Source of the DNA: RBG-16-66-20 sp040752005
Lineage (GTDB): Bacteria; Pseudomonadota; Gammaproteobacteria; Burkholderiales; SG8-39
DNA length: 64,000 nucleotides
Direction: 5' to 3'
Assembly: GCA_040752005.1 (NCBI GenBank)
Contig: JBFMFX010000014.1
Coordinates: 35,557-99,556, forward strand
Positions within the stretch are counted from its first letter, which is position 1, and the number at the start of each line of letters is the position of its first letter. A program made the position numbers and the translations under genes. The notes under the pieces were generated by a model. That model did not search any database and was not told the DNA's origin. It saw nothing but the letters and a program-made list of their open reading frames with translations. Shown piece after piece: positions 33,465-41,787 of this stretch.

Positions 33465-34154
33465 TCAGGCGGCCCCGCCAGTTCCTTCCCCGACCCGCTG
33501 GCGGTAAAGCTCCAGCACCCGGTCCACTACTTCCTCGACTGACATTCCCGACGAGTCGAGGAGAACGGCGTCCGGGGCGGGCCTGAGCGGCGCCACGCTG
33601 CGCGCGGCGTCCCTCGCGTCCCGCTCCTGCAGATCACGGGAAAGGGCGGCGAGATTAGCACGGATTCCCTTGTCTATCAACTGCTTATATCTGCGTTCGG
33701 CTCGCACCGCGACGCTCGCTGTGAGAAATATCTTCAGCACCGCGTCCGGAAACACCACGGTTCCCATGTCGCGGCCATCGGCTACCAGCCCGGGCGGTCG
33801 GCGGAATGCTCGCTGGCGCTCGAGCAACGCCGCCCGTACGGCGGGCAAGCGAGCGATCTCGGAGGCACGGATGCCGCATTCCTCGCTCCGCAGGTCTTCG
33901 GTAACATCCTGTCCGGAAAGAATAATTCTGTCTCCCCGAAACTCCGCCGGCAGCGTGGCCGCGAGCGCAGAGAGCGCCGCCTCTTGCCCAGGCCCAAGTC
34001 CGGCGCGCAGGCTCGCCAGCGCCACCACGCGGTATAGCGCGCCGCTTTCCAGGAAATGAAAGCCGAGTGCAGCAGCGACACGGCTGGCGACGGTGCCCTT
34101 GCCCGAGGCCGAAGGACCGTCAATGGCGATGACGGGCACGGGCCTCTCAGTCAA
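33465..34154 (-). CDS. cmk: Cytidylate kinase
   Basis: 229 aa from TTG 34154, chosen because AGGGAG lies about 9 nt before it; a GTG at 34181 in the same frame is the alternative. P-loop IDGPSASGKGTVASRVA, FLESGALYRVVAL and GRDMGTVVFPDAVLKIFLTAS (CMP specificity) identify it. It phosphorylates CMP and dCMP. Normally follows aroA directly; here a plus-strand gene intervenes. Confidence 0.94.
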   Translation of the reverse strand: MTERPVPVIAIDGPSASGKGTVASRVAAALGFHFLESGALYRVVALASLRAGLGPGQEAALSALAATLPAEFRGDRIILSGQDVTEDLRSEECGIRASEIARLPAVRAALLERQRAFRRPPGLVADGRDMGTVVFPDAVLKIFLTASVAVRAERRYKQLIDKGIRANLAALSRDLQERDARDAARSVAPLRPAPDAVLLDSSGMSVEEVVDRVLELYRQRVGEGTGGAA

Positions 34155-34290
34155 TTGTCTGGGCTCCCTGGATCGGAGCACCGCGGCCTGCGGAGCGGAT
34201 TGCGGCTGCGCATTGGACGCCCGCGATCATATCCGCGCGGCGCTCTGCTACTCTGCACGCCGGCCGCGCAGGCAAACCGAGGAGGCCCGG

Positions 34291-35181
34291 TTGAGCGAGT
34301 CCATTCATATCCAGTTCACGCGCTTTTCGGCGTTCTATTCGCCGCTCATCGTCGCGATCGCCGGCGGCTGGCTTGAGCGCGAGGGCCTGCGGCCCCGGCA
34401 CTCGGTGGCGCCGCCGGGAAAATCCGCGATCGCGGCCCTGTTGGATGGCTCGGTGCATGTGGCCCAGTCCGCACCGTCGCAGGCGATCGTCGCGCTCGAC
34501 AGCAGCCGGATGCCGGGCGCAGTGCACTTCGCGCAGATCAACGAAAAGGACGGCTTCTTCCTCGTCGGCCGCCGGCCGGAACCGGACTTCGACTGGAAGC
34601 GGCTCGCAGGGCGCGAAGTGCTCGTGGACCACGGCGAGCAGCCGATGGCGATGTTCCGGTACGCCTGCTTCCGCCGCGGCGCGGATTTCGGCGCGATTCG
34701 CGCGATGGACGCCGGATCCGCCGAGAAGATGATCGAGGCCTTCCGCGCCGGACGGGGCGACTACGTCCACCTGCAGGGTCCGGCGCCACAGCAGCTCGAA
34801 CACGAAGGCTGCGGACACATCGTCGCCGCGGTGGGCGAGGCGGTCGGGCTGTGCGCGTTCTCCAGCCTCGCGGCGACGCGCGAATGGCTGGCGAGCGACA
34901 TGGCGCGCGCGTTCATGCGCGCCTACCGCGGGGCCCGGGCGTGGCTGATCGCCGCGCCCGCCGCCGAGGTCGCGGCGCTGGAGGCGCCGTTCTTTCCGGG
35001 CGTCGGGCGCGCGGCGCTCGCCGCCGCCATCGCCGCCTACCAGAAGCTCGGCAACTGGACGCCGCATGTCGAGATCACGCGCGCGGCCTACGAGGCGACG
35101 CTCGACGTCTTCGCGCACGCGGGCAGGATCCGCACCCGGCCGCGCTACGAGGACGCGATCGCGCCACCGCCCGCGGGCTAG
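34291..35181 (+). CDS. NMT1/SsuA-like substrate-binding protein, no signal peptide seen
   Basis: 296 aa from TTG 34291 with GAGGAGG just before it. The sequence IQFTRFSAFYSPLIVAIAGGWLEREGL, then SAIAALLDGSVHVAQSAPSQAIVAL, resembles NMT1/THI5-type periplasmic ligand-binding proteins of nitrate/sulfonate/pyrimidine ABC transporters. No lipobox or export signal is obvious at the TTG start, so it may be cytoplasmic or the start may be further upstream. It is on the opposite strand to its neighbours, splits the conserved aroA-cmk pair, and its stop overlaps that of aroA (CTAG). No permease or ATPase gene is adjacent. Confidence 0.75.
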   Translation: MSESIHIQFTRFSAFYSPLIVAIAGGWLEREGLRPRHSVAPPGKSAIAALLDGSVHVAQSAPSQAIVALDSSRMPGAVHFAQINEKDGFFLVGRRPEPDFDWKRLAGREVLVDHGEQPMAMFRYACFRRGADFGAIRAMDAGSAEKMIEAFRAGRGDYVHLQGPAPQQLEHEGCGHIVAAVGEAVGLCAFSSLAATREWLASDMARAFMRAYRGARAWLIAAPAAEVAALEAPFFPGVGRAALAAAIAAYQKLGNWTPHVEITRAAYEATLDVFAHAGRIRTRPRYEDAIAPPPAG

Positions 35182-36455
35182 GCACGGCAAAGCGACACGA
35201 AGACCTTGAAGTAGTCCGGGAAGGTCTTCGCGACGCACTCGGGATCGTTGATCGTGACCGGAACGCCGCCGAGCGCGGCGAGCGAGAAGCACATCGCCAT
35301 GCGGTGGTCGTCGTAGGTATCCACCGCGACGCCCGCGGCGAGCGCCGCCGGCGGCGTGACGCGGATGAAATCGGCGCCCTCCTCCACGCTCGCCCCCAGC
35401 TTGCGCAGCTCCTTCGCCATCGCCGCGATGCGGTCGGTTTCCTTCACGCGCCAGCTCGCGATGTTGCGCACCGTGCTGGTGCCCGGAGCGAAGAGCGCCG
35501 CGACTGCCGCCGTCATCGCCGCATCGGGGATGTGGTTCAGATCGAGATCGAAGGGCCGGAGCGGTGGGGTGCCGCGGGCCTCGATCCAGTCCTCCCCGAG
35601 CGCCACGCTCGCGCCCATCGCCTGCAGCACCTCGACGAAACGCACGTCGCCCTGGATGCTCGCGCGGCCGGCGCCCTCGACGCGCACCGGACCGCCGCCG
35701 ATCGCGCCGGCGGCGAGAAAGTACGACGCGCTCGAAGCGTCGCCCTCGACGGCAATCGCGCCGGGGCTGCGATACCTCGCCGGCGGCACCTCGAAGCGCC
35801 GCCAGCCGGTGCGGCCCACCTCGACGCCGAAGCGGCGCATGAGATTGATCGTGATCTCGACGTAGGGCTTGGAAATCAGCTCGCCCTCGACCTCGACCGC
35901 GCCGCCTCCGGCAAGCGGAAGCGCCATCAGCAGCGCGCTCAGGTATTGCGACGACACCTCGCCCCGCACCCGCACCGGCCCGGTCGCGTCTATCCTGCCA
36001 GGATAGATCGCGAGCGGCGGAAAGCCCTCGTTGCCCAGGTACACGATGTTCGCGCCGAGCGCGCGCAGCGCCTGCACCAGGTCGCCGATCGGCCGCTCGT
36101 GCATGCGCGGCGTGCCGAACAGGCGATAGCGCCCGCCGGCGAGCGCGAGCACCGCGGTGAGCGGGCGAAACGCGGTGCCGGCGTTGCCCAGAAAGAGGTC
36201 CTTGCGCAGGCTGAGCCGGCCGGCGCGGCCGGCGACGACGATGCGCTCTGGGTCGCGGCGATCGAGCGCGACGCCGAGCTTCGCCAGCGCCTCCCTCATC
36301 ACGCGCGTGTCTTCGGCGTCGAGCAGCCCGCGCACCTCGGTTTCGCCCTCGGCCAGCGCCGCAAGCAGCAGCACGCGGTTGGAGATGCTCTTCGAGCCCG
36401 GCAGCCGCACGCTGCCGGCGGCGCGCCGCCAGGGCCCGAGCGCGAGCGCCGTCAT
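35178..36455 (-). CDS. aroA: 3-phosphoshikimate 1-carboxyvinyltransferase (EPSP synthase)
   Basis: 425 aa; the ATG at 36455 overlaps the tyrA stop (ATGA). LPGSKSISNRVLLLAALAEG, LGNAGTAFRPLTA (the LGNAGTA motif of class I enzymes, with RPLTA) and the C-terminal RVKETDRI and DHRMAM motifs are all intact. It joins phosphoenolpyruvate to shikimate-3-phosphate. Confidence 0.96.
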   Translation of the reverse strand: MTALALGPWRRAAGSVRLPGSKSISNRVLLLAALAEGETEVRGLLDAEDTRVMREALAKLGVALDRRDPERIVVAGRAGRLSLRKDLFLGNAGTAFRPLTAVLALAGGRYRLFGTPRMHERPIGDLVQALRALGANIVYLGNEGFPPLAIYPGRIDATGPVRVRGEVSSQYLSALLMALPLAGGGAVEVEGELISKPYVEITINLMRRFGVEVGRTGWRRFEVPPARYRSPGAIAVEGDASSASYFLAAGAIGGGPVRVEGAGRASIQGDVRFVEVLQAMGASVALGEDWIEARGTPPLRPFDLDLNHIPDAAMTAAVAALFAPGTSTVRNIASWRVKETDRIAAMAKELRKLGASVEEGADFIRVTPPAALAAGVAVDTYDDHRMAMCFSLAALGGVPVTINDPECVAKTFPDYFKVFVSLCRA

Positions 36456-37342
36456 TCGTACTCGCCTGCGAGCCACCTCTCGCGCGCGGCACGCGCCGCG
36501 GCGAAAAGCCGCTCGAGCGCCGGCGCGTCGCCCGCCGCGACGAGCGCGCGCACGCGCTCGAGCGCCGCGGCGTAGGCGTGCAGTTCCGCGGCGAGCTTGT
36601 CGCGGTTGGCGACGCAGATGTCGCGCCACATCTCCGGGTGGCTGGAGGCGATGCGCGTGAAGTCGCGGAAGCCGCCTGCAGCGAAGCCGAACAGCTCGGC
36701 GGCATCGGGCCGCGTGGCGATCTCGTGCACCAGCGCGTAGGCGAGGACGTGCGGCAGGTGGCTGACGGCGGCGAGCACCTCGTCGTGCTGCTCCGGGCTC
36801 ATGCGCGACACCCGCGCGCCGCACGCGCGCCAGGCCGCTTCGATCGCGGCGATCGCCTCGGGCGGGTTCTCCGCCAGCGGCGTGAGCACGACGCGGCGGC
36901 CGCGAAACAGCTCGGCGCTCGCCGCCGCCGCGCCGCTTCGCTCCGCACCGGCGATCGGGTGCCCGGGAACGAACCGCACCGCCTGCGCCCCGAGCGCTCT
37001 GCGGGCGGCGGCGGCGGCGTCGCGCTTCGTACTGCCGGCGTCGGTGACGAGCGTGCCGGGCGCAAGATGCGGCGCGAGCGCGGCGAGCACCGGCTCGAGC
37101 GCGCCCACCGGCGTTGCGACGAACACCAGATCGGCCTCGCGCGCGGCCTGCGGCCCGGCGGCGATCGCGTCAATGATCCCCAGCGCGTGCGCCTGCTCGA
37201 GATTCGCGCGGCCGCGGCCGAGACCAGCGACGCGGCCGCAGAGCCCCGCGGCCTTGAGCGCCAGAGCAAACGAGCCGCCGATCAGCCCGACGCCGACGAC
37301 GAGGACCCGCTCGAAGCGCGCCCCGGGGGCCGGCGCGGCCAT
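36452..37342 (-). CDS. tyrA: Prephenate dehydrogenase
   Basis: 296 aa; the start shares one base with the hisC stop. NAD site VLVVGVGLIGGSFALALKAAG, VTDAGSTK, the catalytic PGHPIAGAERSG, and SHLPHVLAYALV are as in TyrA. No chorismate mutase or ACT domain is attached. It oxidatively decarboxylates prephenate to 4-hydroxyphenylpyruvate. Confidence 0.94.
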   Translation of the reverse strand: MAAPAPGARFERVLVVGVGLIGGSFALALKAAGLCGRVAGLGRGRANLEQAHALGIIDAIAAGPQAAREADLVFVATPVGALEPVLAALAPHLAPGTLVTDAGSTKRDAAAAARRALGAQAVRFVPGHPIAGAERSGAAAASAELFRGRRVVLTPLAENPPEAIAAIEAAWRACGARVSRMSPEQHDEVLAAVSHLPHVLAYALVHEIATRPDAAELFGFAAGGFRDFTRIASSHPEMWRDICVANRDKLAAELHAYAAALERVRALVAAGDAPALERLFAAARAARERWLAGEYE

Positions 37343-38451
37343 CAGTCCTTCAGGCTGGCGGCGAGCGCGGCGAGGAACTTCTCGTTCTCGGCCGCGGTGC
37401 CGATCGTGACGCGCAGATGCTCGGGCAGCTCGTAGGGCCCGCCCACCGGGCGCACGATCACCCCGCGCCGAAGCAGCCGCCGATAGATCTCGTTCGCCTT
37501 GCCCACCCGGATCGCGATGAAGTTGCCGCGCGACGGGATCCACTCCAGGCCGAGGCGCCGCGCGCCTTCCTCGAGCTGGCGCATGCCCTGCAGATTCTCG
37601 GCATAGCTGCGCGCGACGAACTCCATGTCGTCGAGCGCAGCGGTCGCGGCGGCGAGCGCAAGACTGTTCACGTTGAACGGCTGCCTCACCCGGTTCATCA
37701 CGTCGGCGACCGACGGATGCGCGAGCGCGTAACCGACGCGCAGACCGGCGAGCCCGTAGGCCTTGGAGAACGTTCGCGTCACCACCAGGTTCGGGTGGCG
37801 CTTGAGCCATTTCACCGTCTCGGACTTCAGCTCCGGCGGCAGGTATTCGTTGTAGGCCTCGTCCACCACCACGATCACGCGCTCGGGCACGCGGCGCACG
37901 AACGCCTCCAGCTCCGCCGGCGGCGCGAGCGTTCCGGTCGGATTGTTCGGGTTGGCGATCCAGACCACCGCGGTGTCCTCCGCGATCGCGGCCGCCATCG
38001 CGGCAAGGTCGTGCCCGTAGTTCTTCGCCGGCACCTTGATGCCGCGTGCCCCCCGCGCCTGGGTGGCGAGGGGATACACCGCGAAGCAGTGCTGCGAATA
38101 GACCGCCGAGCGGCCCGGCCCGAGAAAGGCGAGCGACACCAGCTCCAGCACGTCGTTCGAGCCGTTGCCGAGCACGATCGCGCCCATGTCCACGTTGTGC
38201 CGGCGTGCAAGCGCCACCTTCAGCTCGTGGCCGTTGCCGTCCGGGTAGCGGGCGATCTCCGGCAGCGCCGCCTCAATCGCGGCGCGCGTGCGCGGCCCAA
38301 TCCCGCGCGGGTTCTCGTTCGAGGCGAGCTTGACGATCGCCGCCTCCTTCAGGCCCATCTCCCGCGCCAGCTCCGAGATCGGCTTGCCCGGCTGGTACGG
38401 CGCGATCGAGCGGATGTAGGAAGGCGCGAGTTCGCAGGGATCCATTCTCAT
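37342..38451 (-). CDS. hisC: Histidinol-phosphate / aromatic aminotransferase
   Basis: 369 aa from ATG 38451, 2 nt after pheA. PLP fold-type I features: KLASNENPRGIGPRTRAAIE, IWIANPNNPTGT-like IANPNNPTGT, VVVDEAYNEYLP and the lysine in TRTFSKAYGLAGLRVGY. It lies between pheA and tyrA, where the enzyme transaminates phenylpyruvate and hydroxyphenylpyruvate as well as (or instead of) imidazole acetol phosphate. Confidence 0.92.
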   Translation of the reverse strand: MRMDPCELAPSYIRSIAPYQPGKPISELAREMGLKEAAIVKLASNENPRGIGPRTRAAIEAALPEIARYPDGNGHELKVALARRHNVDMGAIVLGNGSNDVLELVSLAFLGPGRSAVYSQHCFAVYPLATQARGARGIKVPAKNYGHDLAAMAAAIAEDTAVVWIANPNNPTGTLAPPAELEAFVRRVPERVIVVVDEAYNEYLPPELKSETVKWLKRHPNLVVTRTFSKAYGLAGLRVGYALAHPSVADVMNRVRQPFNVNSLALAAATAALDDMEFVARSYAENLQGMRQLEEGARRLGLEWIPSRGNFIAIRVGKANEIYRRLLRRGVIVRPVGGPYELPEHLRVTIGTAAENEKFLAALAASLKD

Positions 38452-38453
38452 GG

Positions 38454-39521
38454 TCAATCGGCCACCGGGTAAGAACCAAGGATCTTGAGGAAGGGCGCCA
38501 GTTCCGCCAGTTCGGCGAGCGCCGCCGCGACCGGGGGATCGTCGCGATGTCCCACCAGGTCGGCATAGAAGTAGTACTCCCACTGCCCGACGCGGGTCGG
38601 GCGCGACTCCAGGCGCGACAGGCTCACGCCGTGCTTCGCCATCGGCGCGAGCAGCGCGTGCAGCGCGCCGGGGCGGTTCGGCGCCGACATCACGAGCGAG
38701 GTCGCGTCGCGCCCGCTCGGCGCCGGATCGAGCGTGCCGAGCACCAGGAACCGGGTGCGGTTGTTCGGCTCGTCCTCGATGCCGGCGGCGAGCACCTTCA
38801 GGCCGTAGCGCTCGGCCGCGAGCGCGGGCCCGATCGCGCACGCGGCGCGCTCCTTCGCCGCAAGGCGCGCGCCCTCGGCGTTGCTCGCGACCGGGATGCG
38901 CTCGGCCTGCGGCAGATGCCGGGCGAGCCACTTCTGACACTGCGCGAGCGACTGCGCGTGCGAGTACACGCGCCGCACTCCCTTGAGATTCCCTTGCCGG
39001 CGCATCACCGCCTGCCGCACCCGCAACCCCACCTCGGCGCAGATGCGCAGCGGCGTGGCGAGCATCAGGTCGAGGCTGCGCCCGACCGCGCCCTCGGTCG
39101 AGTTCTCGACCGGCACCACGGCGAAATCGGCCTCGCCCGTCTCGGCGGCGCGGAACACTTCCTCGATGCCGGCGCAGGGGCGCGTCTCGACCGCGCTGCC
39201 GAAGTGCCTGAGCGCTGCCACCTCGCTGAACGTGCCGGGAGGGCCGAGATACGCGACCCGCAGCGGCTGCTCCAGAGCACGACAGGCGGAGATGATCTCG
39301 CGGAAGACGGCGCACACGCGCTCGGCCGCAAGCGGCCCCTGGCTGGCCGCCGCCAGGCGCCGCAGCACCTGCGCCTCGCGCTCGGGCCGGTAGGCGGGCG
39401 CGGTCCCTTTCAGCGCGCCGATGCGGCGCGCGAGCGCCGCGCGCCGGTTGAGCGCCGCGAGCAGCCTGTCGTCGAGGCGGTCGATTTCCGCGCGCAGCCT
39501 TGCGATGTCGTTCTCGCTCAT
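38454..39521 (-). CDS. pheA: Bifunctional chorismate mutase / prephenate dehydratase
   Basis: 355 aa; the ATG at 39521 overlaps the serA stop (ATGA). N-terminal chorismate mutase helix bundle (IARLRAEIDRLDDRLLAALNRRAALARRIGALKG), dehydratase domain (RVAYLGPPGTFSEVAA, VVPVENSTEGAVGRSLDLM, and NRTRFLVLG), and C-terminal ACT domain (LVMSAPNRPGALHALLAPMAKHGVSLSRLESRPT) for phenylalanine feedback. Confidence 0.96.
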   Translation of the reverse strand: MSENDIARLRAEIDRLDDRLLAALNRRAALARRIGALKGTAPAYRPEREAQVLRRLAAASQGPLAAERVCAVFREIISACRALEQPLRVAYLGPPGTFSEVAALRHFGSAVETRPCAGIEEVFRAAETGEADFAVVPVENSTEGAVGRSLDLMLATPLRICAEVGLRVRQAVMRRQGNLKGVRRVYSHAQSLAQCQKWLARHLPQAERIPVASNAEGARLAAKERAACAIGPALAAERYGLKVLAAGIEDEPNNRTRFLVLGTLDPAPSGRDATSLVMSAPNRPGALHALLAPMAKHGVSLSRLESRPTRVGQWEYYFYADLVGHRDDPPVAAALAELAELAPFLKILGSYPVAD

Positions 39522-40708
39522 CCCGGAGCGGGAATGTAGCGCACGGCGAGCACGCCTTCGATGCGCTTGAGCGCCTCCAGCGCCGCCTCCGGCACCGGGC
39601 TGTCCACATCCACCAGCGTGTAGGCCGTCTCGCCCTTCGACTTGTTGAGCATGTTGTGGATGTTGATGCGGCGCTCGCCCATCACGTGCGAGATCTGCGC
39701 GAGCATGTTCGGCACGTTGGTGTTGGCGATCGCCAGCCGCCACGGCGACTCGCGCCCCATCTGCGCATCCGGGAAATTGACCGCGTTGCAAATCGTGCCG
39801 TCCTCGATGTACTCGCGCACCTCGTCCACCACCATCACGGCGCAGTTTTCCTCGGCCTCACGGGTGGAGGCGCCCAGGTGCGGCAGCGCCACCACGCCCG
39901 GCCGCCCGAGCAGTTCCGCGGAGGGGAAATCGGTGACGTAGCAGTGCAGGTGCCTGGCGGCGAGTGCGTCGAGCACCGCGCGGGCATCCACGATGCCGTC
40001 GCGCGAGAAGTTGAGCAGCACCGCCCCGCGCCTGGCGTGCGCGAGGTTCCTCGCGTTGATCAGGTGACGGGTGCGCTCGGCGAGCGGCACATGCAGCGTG
40101 ACGTAGTCGGCCGCCTTCAGCACCTCGGCGATCGAGTTCGCCCTGCGCACCTGCGCCGGCAGGCTCCAGGCCGCCTCGACCGTGATCTCGGGATCGAAGC
40201 CGAGCACGTGCATGCCGAGGCGGATGCCGGCGTCGGCGACCAGCCTGCCAGTCCGGCCCAGCCCGATCACGCCCAAGGTGCGCCCGGGCAGCTCAGTGCC
40301 GACGAACGCCCTCTTGCCGGCCTCCACCTGCCTGTCCAGGTCCGGCGCGCCGCGGTCGAGGCCGCGCACGAATTCGAGCGCCGGCACCAGATTGCGCGCC
40401 GCGATCAGCATCCCGGCAAGCACCAGCTCCTTCACCGCGTTGGCGTTGGCGCCGGGCGCATTGAACACCGGCACGCCGCGCAGCGACAGCGCGGCGACCG
40501 GGATGTTGTTCACCCCGGCGCCGGCGCGCCCGACCGCCTTCAGGCGCGGGCCGAACTTCATGGCGTGCATGTCGTGCGAGCGCACCAGGATCACGTCGGG
40601 GTCGTCGGCCTCCCGCACCACCGTGTAGCGCTCGGCCGGCAGCCGCTTGAGACCCACTTGCGCGATCGGGTCGAGGCACAGCACCTGCACCTTCGCCGTC
40701 CTACCCAT
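39518..40708 (-). CDS. serA: Phosphoglycerate dehydrogenase
   Basis: 396 aa from ATG 40708, overlapping the serC 3' end by 8 nt. RAGAGVNNIPV, GVIGLGRTGRLVADAGIRLGMHVLGFDP, and LPHLGASTREAEENCA with the active-site histidine, plus a C-terminal ACT domain (ANTNVPNMLAQISHVMGERRINIHNML). It oxidises 3-phosphoglycerate for serine synthesis and acts just before SerC. Confidence 0.94.
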   Translation of the reverse strand: MGRTAKVQVLCLDPIAQVGLKRLPAERYTVVREADDPDVILVRSHDMHAMKFGPRLKAVGRAGAGVNNIPVAALSLRGVPVFNAPGANANAVKELVLAGMLIAARNLVPALEFVRGLDRGAPDLDRQVEAGKRAFVGTELPGRTLGVIGLGRTGRLVADAGIRLGMHVLGFDPEITVEAAWSLPAQVRRANSIAEVLKAADYVTLHVPLAERTRHLINARNLAHARRGAVLLNFSRDGIVDARAVLDALAARHLHCYVTDFPSAELLGRPGVVALPHLGASTREAEENCAVMVVDEVREYIEDGTICNAVNFPDAQMGRESPWRLAIANTNVPNMLAQISHVMGERRINIHNMLNKSKGETAYTLVDVDSPVPEAALEALKRIEGVLAVRYIPAPG

Positions 40709-41783
40709 GGCGCTTCTCGAACTCCTTCAGGTACTCCACCAGCGCCTGCACGCCCTCCAGCGGCATCGCGTTGTAGATCGAGGCCCGCATGCCGCCGACC
40801 GAGCGGTGGCCCTTCAGCTGCACCATGCCGCGCTCCTCGGCCCCCTTCAGGAACGCCTCGTCCAGCCTCGGGTCGGCGAGCGTGAAGGGCACGTTCATGC
40901 GCGAGCGGTCGTTGCGCTCGACTGGGTTGCGGTAGAACGCGCTCGCGTCGAGCGCGTCGTACAGCAGCTTCGCCTTGGCGATGTTTCGCCGCTCGATCGC
41001 CGCCAGGCCGCCCTGCCGCTTCAGCCACTTGAACACCAGCCCGGCGAGGTAGATGGCGTAGGTGGCCGGCGTGTTGAGCATCGAGTCGGCCTTGGCCTGC
41101 TGCGCGTAGTCCATCACCGAGGGCGTGCCCTTCGCCGCCCGCCCGACGAGGTCTTCGCGCACGATGACGATCGTCAGCCCCGCCGGGCCGATGTTCTTCT
41201 GCGCGCCGGCGTAGATGAGGCCGAACTTCGACACGTCGAGCGGGCGCGACAGCAGGTGCGAGGAGGCATCGGCCACCAGCGGCACGTCGCCCGTCTCGGG
41301 CACCCAGTGGAACTCGACGCCGCCGATCGTCTCGTTGGAGCAATAGTGGACATACGCGGCGTCGGGGCGCACGCGCCACTCGGCCTGCGCCGGCGCGCAG
41401 GTGAACCCGCGGTCCTCCGACGAGGCGGCGATGTGCACGTCGCAGAACGCCTGCGCCTCCTTCGCCGCCTTCTTCGACCACTCGCCGCTGAGGACGTAGT
41501 CGGCCTTGCCGCGCCCGGCGGCAAGGTTCATCGGCACGCCGGCGAACTGCAGCGTCGCCCCACCCTGCAGGAAGAGCACTTTGTAGTGCGCTGGAATCGC
41601 GAGCAGCTCGCGCAGGTCGCGCTCGGCCTCGGCGGCGATGCCGACGAACTCCGCGCCGCGGTGGCTCATTTCCATGACGCTCATGCCCGAGCCGTGCCAA
41701 TCGAGCATTTCGTCGGCGGCGCGCGCCAGCACCTCCTCCGGCAGCATCGCGGGGCCGGCGCTGAAGTTGTAGACCCGCGCCAT
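40701..41783 (-). CDS. serC: Phosphoserine aminotransferase
   Basis: 360 aa from ATG 41783, 4 nt after gyrA. VYNFSAGPAMLPEEVLARAADEML, GGATLQFAGVPMNL, and YAGAQKNIGPAGLTIVIVR with the PLP lysine identify SerC. It makes phosphoserine and 4-phosphohydroxythreonine (for PLP). Confidence 0.97.
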   Translation of the reverse strand: MARVYNFSAGPAMLPEEVLARAADEMLDWHGSGMSVMEMSHRGAEFVGIAAEAERDLRELLAIPAHYKVLFLQGGATLQFAGVPMNLAAGRGKADYVLSGEWSKKAAKEAQAFCDVHIAASSEDRGFTCAPAQAEWRVRPDAAYVHYCSNETIGGVEFHWVPETGDVPLVADASSHLLSRPLDVSKFGLIYAGAQKNIGPAGLTIVIVREDLVGRAAKGTPSVMDYAQQAKADSMLNTPATYAIYLAGLVFKWLKRQGGLAAIERRNIAKAKLLYDALDASAFYRNPVERNDRSRMNVPFTLADPRLDEAFLKGAEERGMVQLKGHRSVGGMRASIYNAMPLEGVQALVEYLKEFEKRHG

Positions 41784-41787
41784 GCGC

